Origin: VXRJ01 sp965246995
GTDB lineage: Bacteria > Acidobacteriota > Vicinamibacteria > Vicinamibacterales > UBA8438
Assembly (NCBI GenBank): GCA_965246995.1
Contig: OZ252008.1
Coordinates: 1,736,001-1,800,000, forward strand
Length of the DNA stretch: 64,000 bases
Direction: 5' to 3'
Below are positions 16,837 to 25,458 of the stretch, piece by piece; positions within the stretch are counted from its first letter, which is position 1, and each line of letters begins with the position of its first letter. The notes beneath the pieces are model-generated. The model was given only the letters and a program-made list of their open reading frames with translations. It was not told where the DNA came from and did no database searches. Position numbers and translations under genes: made by a program.

Positions 16837-18494
16837 GTATTTGTTTAGCGGGGTGGTTTCGTGACGCGCGAGATCCAACATTTTGGACTTGTACTTTTCT
16901 AGGGGATCTGGCATAACGGTGGGGTGCCACGGCAACGTCCCCGGACGGAACAGGATCCCCGCGATTCCCGCATTGAGGAACAAGAGCGAGAGATCGCACG
17001 ACTGCGCGAGGAGTTGACGCGGGTCGAGGGTGACCGGGATCGGTGGAAGCGCCGCAGTGAACACCTCAAGCAGCAACTCGACGCGGCGCGGCGGGCAGGA
17101 TTCCGGCAGGCGGCTCCCTTCGCCAAGGACCGGCCCCAAGGTCGCGGCGGACGACCCGGCCGGCGCGCAGGTGCGCACTACGGCCGGCAGGCGTGCCGCC
17201 CGCGTCCGCCGCAGGTTGACGAGACCTGCCGAGCGCCGGTGGCTGCCGCGTGTCCGGACTGCGGCGGCGCCGTCGAGCTATCCCGGGTGGCGACGCAATA
17301 TCAGGAAGATCTCCCGGTGGTGCGCCCCATCGTGCGGCGCTTCGACATCGAGGTCGGCCACTGCTCGCAGTGTCGGCGTCGCGTCCAGGGCCGCCACCGG
17401 CTGCAAACCTCCGACGCGCTGGGAGCGGCCAGCGTGCAACTCGGTCCCGAAGTCGTCGCGCTGGTCGTGCGGCTGCACACGCACCTGGGTGTGCCGCTGG
17501 CGAAGGTCGCGCACCTGCTCCGGACCCAGTTCGGCCTGACCGTCACACCGGGAGGCCTCGCGCAGGTGCTGCATCGCACGGCTCGCCAAGCCGCGCCGAC
17601 CTACACCGCACTGTGCCAGCAGGTGCGGGAATCTCCCGTGGTCACGCCGGATGAAACCGGCTGGCGCGTCGGCGCCATGCGCCACTGGCTGTGGGCCTTC
17701 GCCACGCCCCAGACGACGGTCTACGCGATTCGCTCCGGCCGCGGGTTCGACGACGCGGCAACGGTCCTGGGAACCGACTTCGCCGGCGTGCTCGTGCGCG
17801 ACGGGTGGGCGCCGTATCGCCGCTTCACCCACGCGCTGCACCAGTCGTGTCTGGCTCACTTGATCCGGCGAGCGCGGCAACTCCGAACCGATCATCCGCG
17901 CAGCCCGTGGGCCGCCCGGGTGCAAGCCGTCCTGCAGGCCGCTCTCAAGCTGCGCGACCGCCGCGACGCCGGGCTTCTGAGCGACCACGGCCTGGCAACC
18001 GCTCGCGGCCGACTGCTCGCCCAACTCGGTCGGCTGATCGACAAATCTCCGACGCTGGACGCCGCCGACCGCTTCGCCGCCCATCTGGACCGCGAATTCG
18101 CCGCGACGTTCGCCTTCCTGTGGGACCCGTCGATCGACGCCACCAACTGGCGCGCCGAACAGGCCATCCGACCCGCGGTGGTCACCCGCAAAGTCTGTGG
18201 CGGTAATCGTACCCGCCACGGCGCCGACACCCAGCAGGTGCTTGCCAGCGTCGTGCGCACCGCCTACCAGCGTCAACTCGACCTCGCCCCTCTGATCATC
18301 ACGATGCTTCGCTCTTCCAGCCCCGTCGTTCCCGACACGCTCCAACGGTCGCCCCCGTAGATCAACGCGCGGTCCTTCCGATCCGAAACCACGTCAGTAG
18401 AACAGCGCCGCTGTCAGTATGCCTCCGCGTGGCTGTTGAGGAAGAACTCGGCACCTACGTCCGCGCTCGTCGAATCACCCCGGTAAACAAAGAC
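16837..18494 (+). mobile_element. Single-gene IS66-family element
   Basis: A 1658-bp element. Inverted repeats start GTATTTGTTTAGCGGGGTG (from 16837) and GTCTTTGTTTACCGGGGTG (inward from 18494), and 8-bp direct repeats GCTTGATG lie at 16829-16836 and 18495-18502. The GT start and 8-bp duplication suit IS66. Only a TnpC-type gene is present; tnpA and tnpB are absent, as in the compact ISBst12-like subgroup. It sits inside mod, in the opposite orientation. Confidence 0.92.
16924..18360 (+). CDS. IS66 family transposase (TnpC type)
   Basis: A 478-residue transposase beginning at GTG 16924. An N-terminal coiled coil (EEQEREIARLREELTRVEGD, residues about 17-37) is followed by a low-complexity basic segment, a four-cysteine zinc-finger region (CPDCGG at about 108 and CSQCRRR at about 147), and the catalytic core with DETGWR (first aspartate), VRDGWAPY (second aspartate) and NWRAEQAIRP (glutamate). 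The order and length match single-gene IS66 elements. It appears intact. Confidence 0.93.
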   Translation: MPRQRPRTEQDPRDSRIEEQEREIARLREELTRVEGDRDRWKRRSEHLKQQLDAARRAGFRQAAPFAKDRPQGRGGRPGRRAGAHYGRQACRPRPPQVDETCRAPVAAACPDCGGAVELSRVATQYQEDLPVVRPIVRRFDIEVGHCSQCRRRVQGRHRLQTSDALGAASVQLGPEVVALVVRLHTHLGVPLAKVAHLLRTQFGLTVTPGGLAQVLHRTARQAAPTYTALCQQVRESPVVTPDETGWRVGAMRHWLWAFATPQTTVYAIRSGRGFDDAATVLGTDFAGVLVRDGWAPYRRFTHALHQSCLAHLIRRARQLRTDHPRSPWAARVQAVLQAALKLRDRRDAGLLSDHGLATARGRLLAQLGRLIDKSPTLDAADRFAAHLDREFAATFAFLWDPSIDATNWRAEQAIRPAVVTRKVCGGNRTRHGADTQQVLASVVRTAYQRQLDLAPLIITMLRSSSPVVPDTLQRSPP

Positions 18495-19698
18495 GCTTGA
18501 TGTTGGGTGTCGTCAGGTAGGAAATCGTGTAGGGCTGATGCGGGGTTCCCGGCGTCACTCGGACGTACCCGCGGTCGTGCGCTGCTCGGAGCGTCGCCGG
18601 AGTAAGCCCCCAGATCTTCTCAACCCCGTCTGGATCGATCGGGAACACTGGGATAGCACCGGGAACATCGGGCACATCCTGGAGGCTCTCGTCGGTTCGC
18701 ATCGGTGCTCCGATCTTCACGATCCGCTCACTCTCCACGTCTATGTAGATAGGATAGAACTGGTTCGGCCGCGATCCGCGAATCAACGTCTTCTGCCCGC
18801 GCCGCAGGTACTGCCAGCGTACCTCCTCATCGTCCCCGTCAAGCTGAGCAGTTGCCTGAACTGACGCGGATCCAAGAAAAACAAAAAAAGCGTACTCATC
18901 GACGCGTGAGAACTCACTTGCCCGATTGGTCCCCCGGGGACTGATCGTGATACTGACCATCTGGATTCGGCTGGCCTCAAACACCTGTCGAAGCAACAAT
19001 CCCAACCGTAGATACTCCTTCTCGTCGATAGTCACGATCAACGCGGAGCCTTCCGGGTTGAGCAGCCGCTTCGCCAGCTTCAGCCGCCGTTCCATCATCG
19101 CGAGCCACTTGGAGTGGCGGTAGGCGTCGTCGCTGTCGACGTAGTCGTTGTTGTACTTCCAGTCCCGCGCGCCAGTGTTGTACGGGGGATCGATGTAGAT
19201 CGCGTCGACCTTGCCCTCGTGCGTGTAGAGCAGAACCTGGAGCGCGTGGAAGTTTTCAGCGTTGATCACGGTGTGGAAGGGCTTGTCGCCGCCGCGCTCT
19301 ACCTTGCCGGTGGACACCAGCCCCGGGTAGATCGGATCGCGGAACTCGGCGACCACGACTAGGTCGTGGACGGCCCGGCTCGCGGTCTGGCATCCGGCCT
19401 CTGGGTCCTGCCGGACCAAGTTGGCCACCCGTCCCTCGTCTGTCCAGCGAATCCGGCCAACCCTCCACAGCCGGCAGTCGACGCCGCTCGGCTTCTCGCC
19501 GCGCTCCGCCAGGAACCGGACCTTGTCCCCCATGCGCACCGGCCGGCCCGGCAGCTCTACCGTCTCGGGGATGTGACGCTCAAAGTTGAGCCCGAACGCG
19601 CGCCGCCCGGACAGCGCCTCCACTTCCCGCTTCAGGTCGGCGGCAAGCTGCGGGTCAAGTGTCTCCACCTGCCGAAGCAGGTTGCTCAACCTGGACAC
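18495..19698 (-). pseudogene. Type III DNA methyltransferase Mod, 5' fragment
   Basis: Encodes the N-terminal 401 residues: a helical start (SRLSNLLRQVETLDPQLAADL), IDPPYNTG at 169-176 (catalytic motif IV of beta-class adenine methyltransferases), and the beginning of the target-recognition region. The frame runs a few codons into the IS66 end and stops at 18475. Joined to the 3' fragment at the 8-bp repeat it gives a 704-residue open frame, a normal Mod length. Start is GTG at 19698 with GGGAGG-like sequence upstream. Without motif I the product cannot bind AdoMet. Confidence 0.9.
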
Positions 19699-19971
19699 GA
19701 ACGCCTCCCTCTCATCTGATCCGTCGGTGATCTGTCGGAACGGGCGAGAACGGCCACTGCAACCCAGAGCCTTAACGGATGCGGAAGTCTAGCAGCCCGG
19801 GCGGGAACTCCGAAGAAGCCCGCGTGTCGACAACGGCGATCTTGCCGGTTGCAAGGTGATGACCTGTTTGCTGCGGGCGGACACCGGCGGTGCAGAACTT
19901 CATACGCGAATTCTTGGCGGGGGCCTCGACCGGCCTCGCCGAAGACGCCCCACTATTGTTACCGCGTGGCG

Positions 19972-20074
19972 CTATATGAACCCCTGGTCGACGAGTTGGC
20001 TCCCGCCGGAAGTGATTTCGTGGCGTTGACCCGATTCTCCAGCCACGCGGCACCAGCTTTCGGCAATGAGCCTA
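19972..20074 (-). pseudogene. Ankyrin-repeat protein gene, 3' fragment
   Basis: Minus-strand sequence from the TA at 20073-20074 reads RLIAESWCRVAGESGQRHEI and ends with a TAG at 19972-19974. It completes the C-terminus of the ankyrin-repeat protein whose 5' part lies beyond the IS630 element. Joining at TA gives GAG-CCT-AGG-CTC in frame. The region between this fragment and mod (19699-19971) holds no gene I can support. Confidence 0.75.
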
Positions 20075-21242
20075 GTGTCCTGTCATTCATCAAGTGTCGG
20101 ATAGAGGCGTTTCAGCTTGACGCGGGCGTCGTCCGTGGTGAACTGCCAGTTGACCTTGGCCTGGATGCGGTCTCGGGACGCCTGCCAAGCCGCGACCTCG
20201 TCGCGCAGGATCTCGATGGCGTCAATGCGGCGGTTGAGGCACTGACGGGTCATGACGTTGAGTTCGACCTCGGCGACGTTGAGCCAACTGCCGTGCTTTG
20301 GCGTGTAGACGAACTCGAAGCGGTCCCACAGGGCCTTGGCCTCGGCCGGTGGAAAGGCCTCGTAGAGGGCGCCGGGGTGGCGCTCGGCGATGTCGTTGAG
20401 GAAGTACGCCCAGTCGGTTTTGGTTCTGCGCGCCGTCACCTTGGTCATGCGCCGCCCGGCCAGGGGTTCGGTCGCCATGAACACATTGCAGCTTCCTCGG
20501 CGTCGGTACTCGTAGTCTTCACGCGCCGGTCGACCCGCTGTCGCCGGAACCGGTTCGCGCGTCTCGCTGATCAGTTGCCGGGGCGTCTCGTCCATGCACA
20601 CCACCGGAAACGCCGCATCGTAGGGACGCCGGTAGACGTCGAGAACCTTCTCCATCGCCGCCGCGAAGTCCGCGTTGCCCTGTGGGGGAATCACCCAGCC
20701 GACCCGCCGCCACGGTTTGATTGCGTTTTTTTTAGGACCCGCCGCACTGTCTCGTGCGACACACTGTCGATGTGGCCGAGCTCCACGACGCGACCCGCCA
20801 GCAACCGCAGCGACCACTGCGAGTGGCCCTCCGGAGGCTCGGCGCAGCTCAGCGCCACCAAGCGCGCCTCGAACTCGCCGTCGGCCTTGCGCACGTAGCT
20901 GGAACGGCGACCCTGCCGACCGCCGACTGCCGCCTCCATGCCCTCCTCGACGAAACGCTTCTTGACGCGATCCACCTTGCGCGCACTGATGCGCAGGACC
21001 TCGGCAATGGCCTCCCCGCGCGCCCGGTGCTCGTTGAACTCGCCCGCGTCCGAGTTGAGCAGAATCAGCGCGTTGATCACCTTCTGCGACTGATGCGACC
21101 CCTTGCGCGTGATCCCCGCAAGCTCGTCACGCTCGTCCTTCTCCAAAGTCACCACGTAGCGCTTCATGCCAACCTCCTCGCCGTCGTTGGACGACGAGAA
21201 GGCTACCATGAACAATGCGACATATAACGTGTGACGTGACAC
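20075..21242 (-). mobile_element. IS630-family element
   Basis: A 1168-bp element flanked by TA (20073-20074 and 21243-21244), the duplication typical of IS630. The ends are short imperfect inverted repeats: GTGTCCTGTCA at 20075 and GTGTCACGTCA inward from 21242, 9 of 11 matching. It carries one transposase in two overlapping frames. The surrounding 12-bp sequence, if the element is removed, is the palindrome GAGCCTAGGCTC with TA at its centre. Confidence 0.88.
20083..21167 (-). CDS. IS630 family transposase, needing a -1 frameshift at A8
   Basis: The start ATG at 21167 has AGGAGG upstream. The first frame encodes helix-turn-helix regions (about 147 residues, MKRYVVTLEKDERDELAG to RRVLKK). 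At a run of eight A on the coding strand (20726-20733 as T on +) the frame must slip by -1 to continue into KNAIKPWRRVGWV and the DDE domain: VVCMDETPRQL (first aspartate), KTDWAYFLNDI, and YTPKHGSWLNVAEVE (last acidic residues). The joined product is about 360 residues, the usual length. IS630 elements commonly use programmed frameshifting, so this is probably functional design and not decay. Confidence 0.88.
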
Positions 21243-21825
21243 TAGGCTCGACACCATCGATCTCCAGCCAGTAGCTGAACCCACCGTACATCCCCGGTAC
21301 GGTGAACCACGTCTTAGGCCTGTCCAATTCCAGCAGTGGCTCCAGCTCGGGCAAGCGGAGCTTGTGCTCCTCAATCAGTTGTTTCGCTCGACCGTGGATA
21401 ACCGTGTGGAATTGCGCCTGGACTGTCAGTAGCACTCCGAGAGGCACGTGGTGCTTGTACACAGGGGTCAGCGCGTCGATCAGATGTCGGTGGCCTCGCC
21501 GGTCGGCGACGTCGACAGGACGTTCGCCCCGCGCGTTCTGGAGGGTGCGCCAAGCGCCGAGACCAAGCAACTGCTGTGCGATGGCGAAGGGAGCGCCGTG
21601 CCAGGCAGCCTGGTGCAGCGGAGCGTACCAGGCAGATCCGTCTGGTCGCGAAGAGTTTACCCACTGGCGATGTTGGGTCAGCAACTCCAGTACGTGAGGC
21701 CAATCGCCGCGCTTGGCGGCGTCGGCCAGTGCGTACCGCGTCTGGGCCGCTTCGGCATGGATGGTCTTCGCTTGCGTTATCCCGTCCCAAATGATGGTGT
21801 CCACACCCAACCCCCTCAACTGCAC
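21243..21825 (-). pseudogene. Ankyrin-repeat protein gene, 5' fragment
   Basis: Starts at GTG 21825. The protein has ankyrin-like helical pairs (YALADAAKRGDWPHVLELL; APLHQAAWHGAPFAIAQQLL; GERPVDVADRRGHRHLIDAL) and a conserved tail, PGMYGGFSYWLEIDGVEP, after which IS630 is inserted. Reconstructed length is 227 residues. Ankyrin proteins of this kind are common in environmental bacteria; the partner is unknown. Translation now runs into the element and would add unrelated residues (VTSHVICRI...). Confidence 0.8.
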
Positions 21826-21870
21826 TTCTGAATCTACCCCGGAAAATCCGTCCGGGTCCGGGCCGAGCAG

Positions 21871-23039
21871 GCTACAGCAGTCCCACCAACGGCCCGATAC
21901 CGATCAGCAGCGCGGTCATCAGCACGACCCAGACAGCACTGATGACCAGACCTGGGGCCAGCATGTCGAACATCCGGTAGTAGCCCCGGCTGTAGGTGAC
22001 GAGGGGCACGGCGTCGAGCGGCAGCAGGAACGCGCACGAGGCGGTGAAGATGACCGGCAGCGCGTAGAGGGCCGGGTTTACGCCGGCCGCGGCGCCGAGG
22101 ACCATGATCGGCGGGATCATGACGGCGTTGATGACCGGGGCAATCGGCAGCATGAGGTGGATGACCACGGTGAAGGCACTGATGGCGGCGATGAGGGCGA
22201 CGGCGTTCCAGTCGGCGAGGCCGCCGAGGGCCGACTCGGCGAGCCAGGTGGCGAGACCGGTCTGCGACGACGCCTGCCCGAGCGACGTGACGCCGCCGAT
22301 GACCATCAGCGTGTCCCAGCCGGTGACCTGCTGCACCTCTTTCCAGGTGAAGAGCCCGATGCCGGGCAGGAACATCGCCACGGCGCCCACTACCGCGACC
22401 AGGAACGTATCGAACACCGGCAGCCACGTGCTCGCGATCCAGAGCGTGATCATCGCGCTCATGATGGCGATCACCTTCCATTCGGCGCGGCTGACCGGCC
22501 CCATCCGGCGCCGCTCGTCGTGAACCTCTTCGAGATCGCCGATGGACGCGATCTCCGGCGGGAAGAACTTCAGCAGCACCCAGGCCGCCACCGGCAGCAG
22601 GATGGCCACCATCGGGATGCCGATCGCCATCCAGTGGAGGAAGGGGACGCGGTCGCCGCCGGCCTGCTCGATCATGACGAGGCCGAGCAGGTTGATGGAG
22701 CTGCCGGCCGGCGTGCCGACGCCGCCGATGAGCGCCGCGATGGGGATCCCGATCATCACCGCCCGGCCGAAGCGCGATCCGGGCCGCAGCCCCAGCTTGT
22801 CGAGGATGCCGACCGCAATGGCCATGAAGTTGGCGGCGGCCGCCCCGAAGATGGCGCCGGGGTGGGCGGTCGTCCGGTCACCAGCGACGTCAGCCCGAAG
22901 AGCGGCTGGAGGGCCAGGGCGAGCAGGGCAGTGACGGCAATCGGCAGGGCCTCGGTGGACCACAGCACCAGGACGCCGGCGAAGAGCGCGGCCAGCCGAT
23001 GCGCCTCCGGGGGCAGCCCTTCGGGCGACGGGAAGACGC
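21871..23039 (-). pseudogene. Decayed duplicate of the SLC13-type transporter gene
   Basis: Nearly identical in sequence to the intact transporter gene at 25459-26982, over its C-terminal three quarters. Three lesions are visible: the 5' end stops at about 23039 (the match to the intact copy ends there); 198 bp (66 codons) are missing at 22824-22841, where the intact copy has two 18-bp near-identical direct repeats (26411 and 26609); and one G is missing near 22862 in a run of G (four versus five in the intact copy), shifting frame. The remaining frame still encodes transmembrane helices and the SLC13-like GTPAGSSINLLG motif. The gene is not functional. Confidence 0.9.
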
Positions 23040-23141
23040 CTTCTTCACCATCTCTTCAGGCTACCAGCCGCCGCTGGCCGAAGTTGCAACACATCCTCCA
23101 CGAGGCCTACCCCGAATCCCAAGGACGGGTAAGCTGAAGAG

Positions 23142-23453
23142 GTGTCCAACGATTCCGCACCAAAGTCTGCCGTCGAGCTAGCCATGGAGCGACTCCGCAA
23201 GAAAGACGCGGAGGCAGGCGTCTCCACGCGGCCGATCACCGATGAGCAACGAGCGGCGATCGCCGAGGTCCGGAGCCTGTCCGACTCGAAGATCGCGGAG
23301 CAGGACATCCTCCAGCAGTCCGCGATGAACCGTCTACTGGGAGCCGATCCCGCCGAACTCGCCGTCGTCGCCAGCCAATTTCGGCGCGAGCGGGAGCGCC
23401 TGGCATCCGAACGCGACGCCAAGGTTGAGAAGCTTCGTCGAGGTGCAGACTGA
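23142..23453 (+). CDS. Small charged hypothetical protein
   Basis: A 103-residue, highly charged protein rich in Glu, Arg and Ala, predicted to be almost all alpha-helical: SAVELAMERLRKKDAEAG near the start and FRRERERLASERDAKVEKLR near the end look like coiled coils. The start is GTG at 23142. I recall similar short conserved proteins in environmental bacterial genomes but no function. It sits 20 bases before a SHOCT-domain gene on the same strand, so the two may be co-transcribed. Confidence 0.65.
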   Translation: MSNDSAPKSAVELAMERLRKKDAEAGVSTRPITDEQRAAIAEVRSLSDSKIAEQDILQQSAMNRLLGADPAELAVVASQFRRERERLASERDAKVEKLRRGAD

Positions 23454-23474
23454 CTGTCCGCCTGAGCGCGCTCA

Positions 23475-24008
23475 ATGATTGACCTGCTAGCGTTCTCGGT
23501 CGTCTTCGGAACAAGTGTCTGGGTGTTGATCGATTCCAGAAACATCGGGATCAAGACAGGTAGCACCAAGGGCTTTTTCAACATGGGCCCCACCGGCTGG
23601 TTTCTGGCGTGCCTGCTGTGCTGGATCGCGGCCTTTCCGGTGTACCTGATCAAGCGGCGCGAACACCGGCTGGCGGTTGCCGATGGCAGCGAGCGCAGCA
23701 GTGGGCACGGTACGGGCTCCGGCAGCACTGCCGACGCCGACTTCGGTGCCCAGCTTGAAGCCCTCACCGAGCAGTCATCGCGTGGGCAGCTAAGCGCCGA
23801 CGAGTTTCGAACGCAGCGACTCGCACTGGCCGAGCGCGTCCTGGAACAGACGCCGCAGGCTGACTTCATGACTCGCTTGAACACCCTCGCCGACCTGTCA
23901 ACACAGGGGTTCCTCACCGACGAGGAGTTCCAGGCGCGGAAGAAGGACCTGACTCGTCGGATGCTGGAGGAGTCCTCGGACGCCGACAGCCCGGTCTTGG
24001 CGCGCTAA
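23475..24008 (+). CDS. Membrane protein with C-terminal SHOCT-like repeats
   Basis: A 177-residue protein. Two hydrophobic segments (about 2-20 and 40-60, FLACLLCWIAAFPVYLI) anchor it. The cytoplasmic part holds two helical repeats of SHOCT type, LEALTEQSSRGQLSADEFRTQ and LNTLADLSTQGFLTDEEFQAR, short modules thought to mediate oligomerisation or membrane association. No enzymatic motif is seen. It lies between the small charged protein gene and rnd on the same strand. Confidence 0.7.
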   Translation: MIDLLAFSVVFGTSVWVLIDSRNIGIKTGSTKGFFNMGPTGWFLACLLCWIAAFPVYLIKRREHRLAVADGSERSSGHGTGSGSTADADFGAQLEALTEQSSRGQLSADEFRTQRLALAERVLEQTPQADFMTRLNTLADLSTQGFLTDEEFQARKKDLTRRMLEESSDADSPVLAR

Positions 24009-24039
24009 CGATGCTCTCCACCGACAGGCGGACGTCACG

Positions 24040-25215
24040 ATGAGGTCTGGAGTATCGCCTGAGACAGGGCTGGCTCCCCTCGTGCTCGTCGCCGACCCCG
24101 ACGCCCTTGCTCACCTTGTGGCGGCGCTGGCCCTCGCGCCCGTTGTGGCCGTCGATACCGAGTCCAACAGCCTGCACGCGTATCGCGAGCGTGTCTGCCT
24201 GATTCAGATCTCGACCTCCGATGCCGATTACATCGTGGACCCGATTGCGCTCCCCGATCTCAGCGCCCTCGGCCCCGTCATGGCCAACCCCAGACAGCAA
24301 AAGATCCTGCACGCGGCGGAGAATGATCTCGTCTGCCTCCGCCGCGACTTCCAATTCTCCTTCGCAAACATCTTCGACACGATGACGGCCGCGCGCACGC
24401 TCGGCTGGCCACAGGTGGGCCTCGCGCCAATCCTCAACACCCACTTCGGCGTGACGATGGATAAGAAGTACCAACGGGCCGATTGGAAGCGGCGGCCGCT
24501 GACGCCCGAGCAGTTGGAATATGCGCGCCTCGACACCCACCATCTCGTGGCCTTGCGTGACAAACAATTCGACGAACTCACCGCGGCGGGACGGTGGCCA
24601 GAGGCGCAGGAGGAGTTCGAACGCCTCGCCAGCGGGCGTGATGACCAGGACGTCGTGAGTACGCCCTGCCCCGCGTTCTGGCGCGTGAAGGGCGCGCACG
24701 ATCTGTCGCCGCAGCAGGCCGCGCTACTCGATGCGCTCTTTACCTACCGAGAACGCGAAGCTGACCGGCTTGACCGGCCCCCCTTTAAAGTGCTGACTGA
24801 GGCGATCTTGCTTGAGCTCGCGCGCCGCGCGCCGCGTCACACAGAAGAACTCCGCCGCGTGCCGGGCATGACGTCGGATCAGACCCGGCGCCATACACCA
24901 GCCTTGCTGCGCGCCATTGAGCAGGGCCTCCAGGCCCCACCGCAGCACGCCTCTCGAGAAGCGCGTGAGCCCAAGGACGTGCGCGATCGGTACGATCGCC
25001 TGCATACTTGGCGCAAGGAGCGCGCCCGCGCACGCGGCGTGGAATCTGACGTCATCGTGCCTCGTACAACGCTCCACGACCTCGCCCGTCGCGCCCCCCG
25101 GACCCATCACGAACTGGCGACGATCAAAGACTTCGGCCCCTGGCGACGAGACGCCTACGGGGACGAGATCCTGGCACTCCTGGCGGCACCCACACCACCG
25201 CCGAACCCCGCCTGA
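24040..25215 (+). CDS. rnd: Ribonuclease D
   Basis: A 391-residue 3'-5' exoribonuclease used in tRNA 3'-end maturation. The DEDDy catalytic residues are visible: VDTE (D39, E41), HAAENDL (D96), and YARLDTHHL (Y161, D165). The C-terminal half contains HRDC-like helical repeats (LSPQQAALLDALFTYREREADRLDRP and the second PRTTLHDLARRAP region). Length and order match bacterial RNase D (about 375-400 residues). It is a housekeeping gene and marks the end of the accessory stretch on this side. Confidence 0.9.
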   Translation: MRSGVSPETGLAPLVLVADPDALAHLVAALALAPVVAVDTESNSLHAYRERVCLIQISTSDADYIVDPIALPDLSALGPVMANPRQQKILHAAENDLVCLRRDFQFSFANIFDTMTAARTLGWPQVGLAPILNTHFGVTMDKKYQRADWKRRPLTPEQLEYARLDTHHLVALRDKQFDELTAAGRWPEAQEEFERLASGRDDQDVVSTPCPAFWRVKGAHDLSPQQAALLDALFTYREREADRLDRPPFKVLTEAILLELARRAPRHTEELRRVPGMTSDQTRRHTPALLRAIEQGLQAPPQHASREAREPKDVRDRYDRLHTWRKERARARGVESDVIVPRTTLHDLARRAPRTHHELATIKDFGPWRRDAYGDEILALLAAPTPPPNPA

Positions 25216-25458
25216 CAGGTGCCCGCGTGGTATTTCAAGTTACCGGTGAATGCCCGGGAGGTGCTAAGAAAAGGGAACTACATACAATCTTACCCGCCGA
25301 CGCGGAGTTCGAATCGCGCGGCGCGAAGGGGCGGCGCGACCATGTTAGTGGTAGGGATTCGGGCGCCAGATTCGATGCCGGTAGTCGTCGGCTATGCGAT
25401 GGGCACGCCGGCGGTGAACTTGACGCACGGATCTCCTCGCCAGCGTGGATCCAACCGG

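Noticed and set aside
21713..23137. A 474-codon frame on the + strand, rich in His, Asp and Arg, and a related frame at 25219-26526
   Set aside because: Both are antisense to the two transporter copies and resemble each other only because the copies are duplicates.
25308..25325. GTTCGAATC, a T-loop-like motif
   Set aside because: The flanking bases do not form a T stem and there is no upstream tRNA body.
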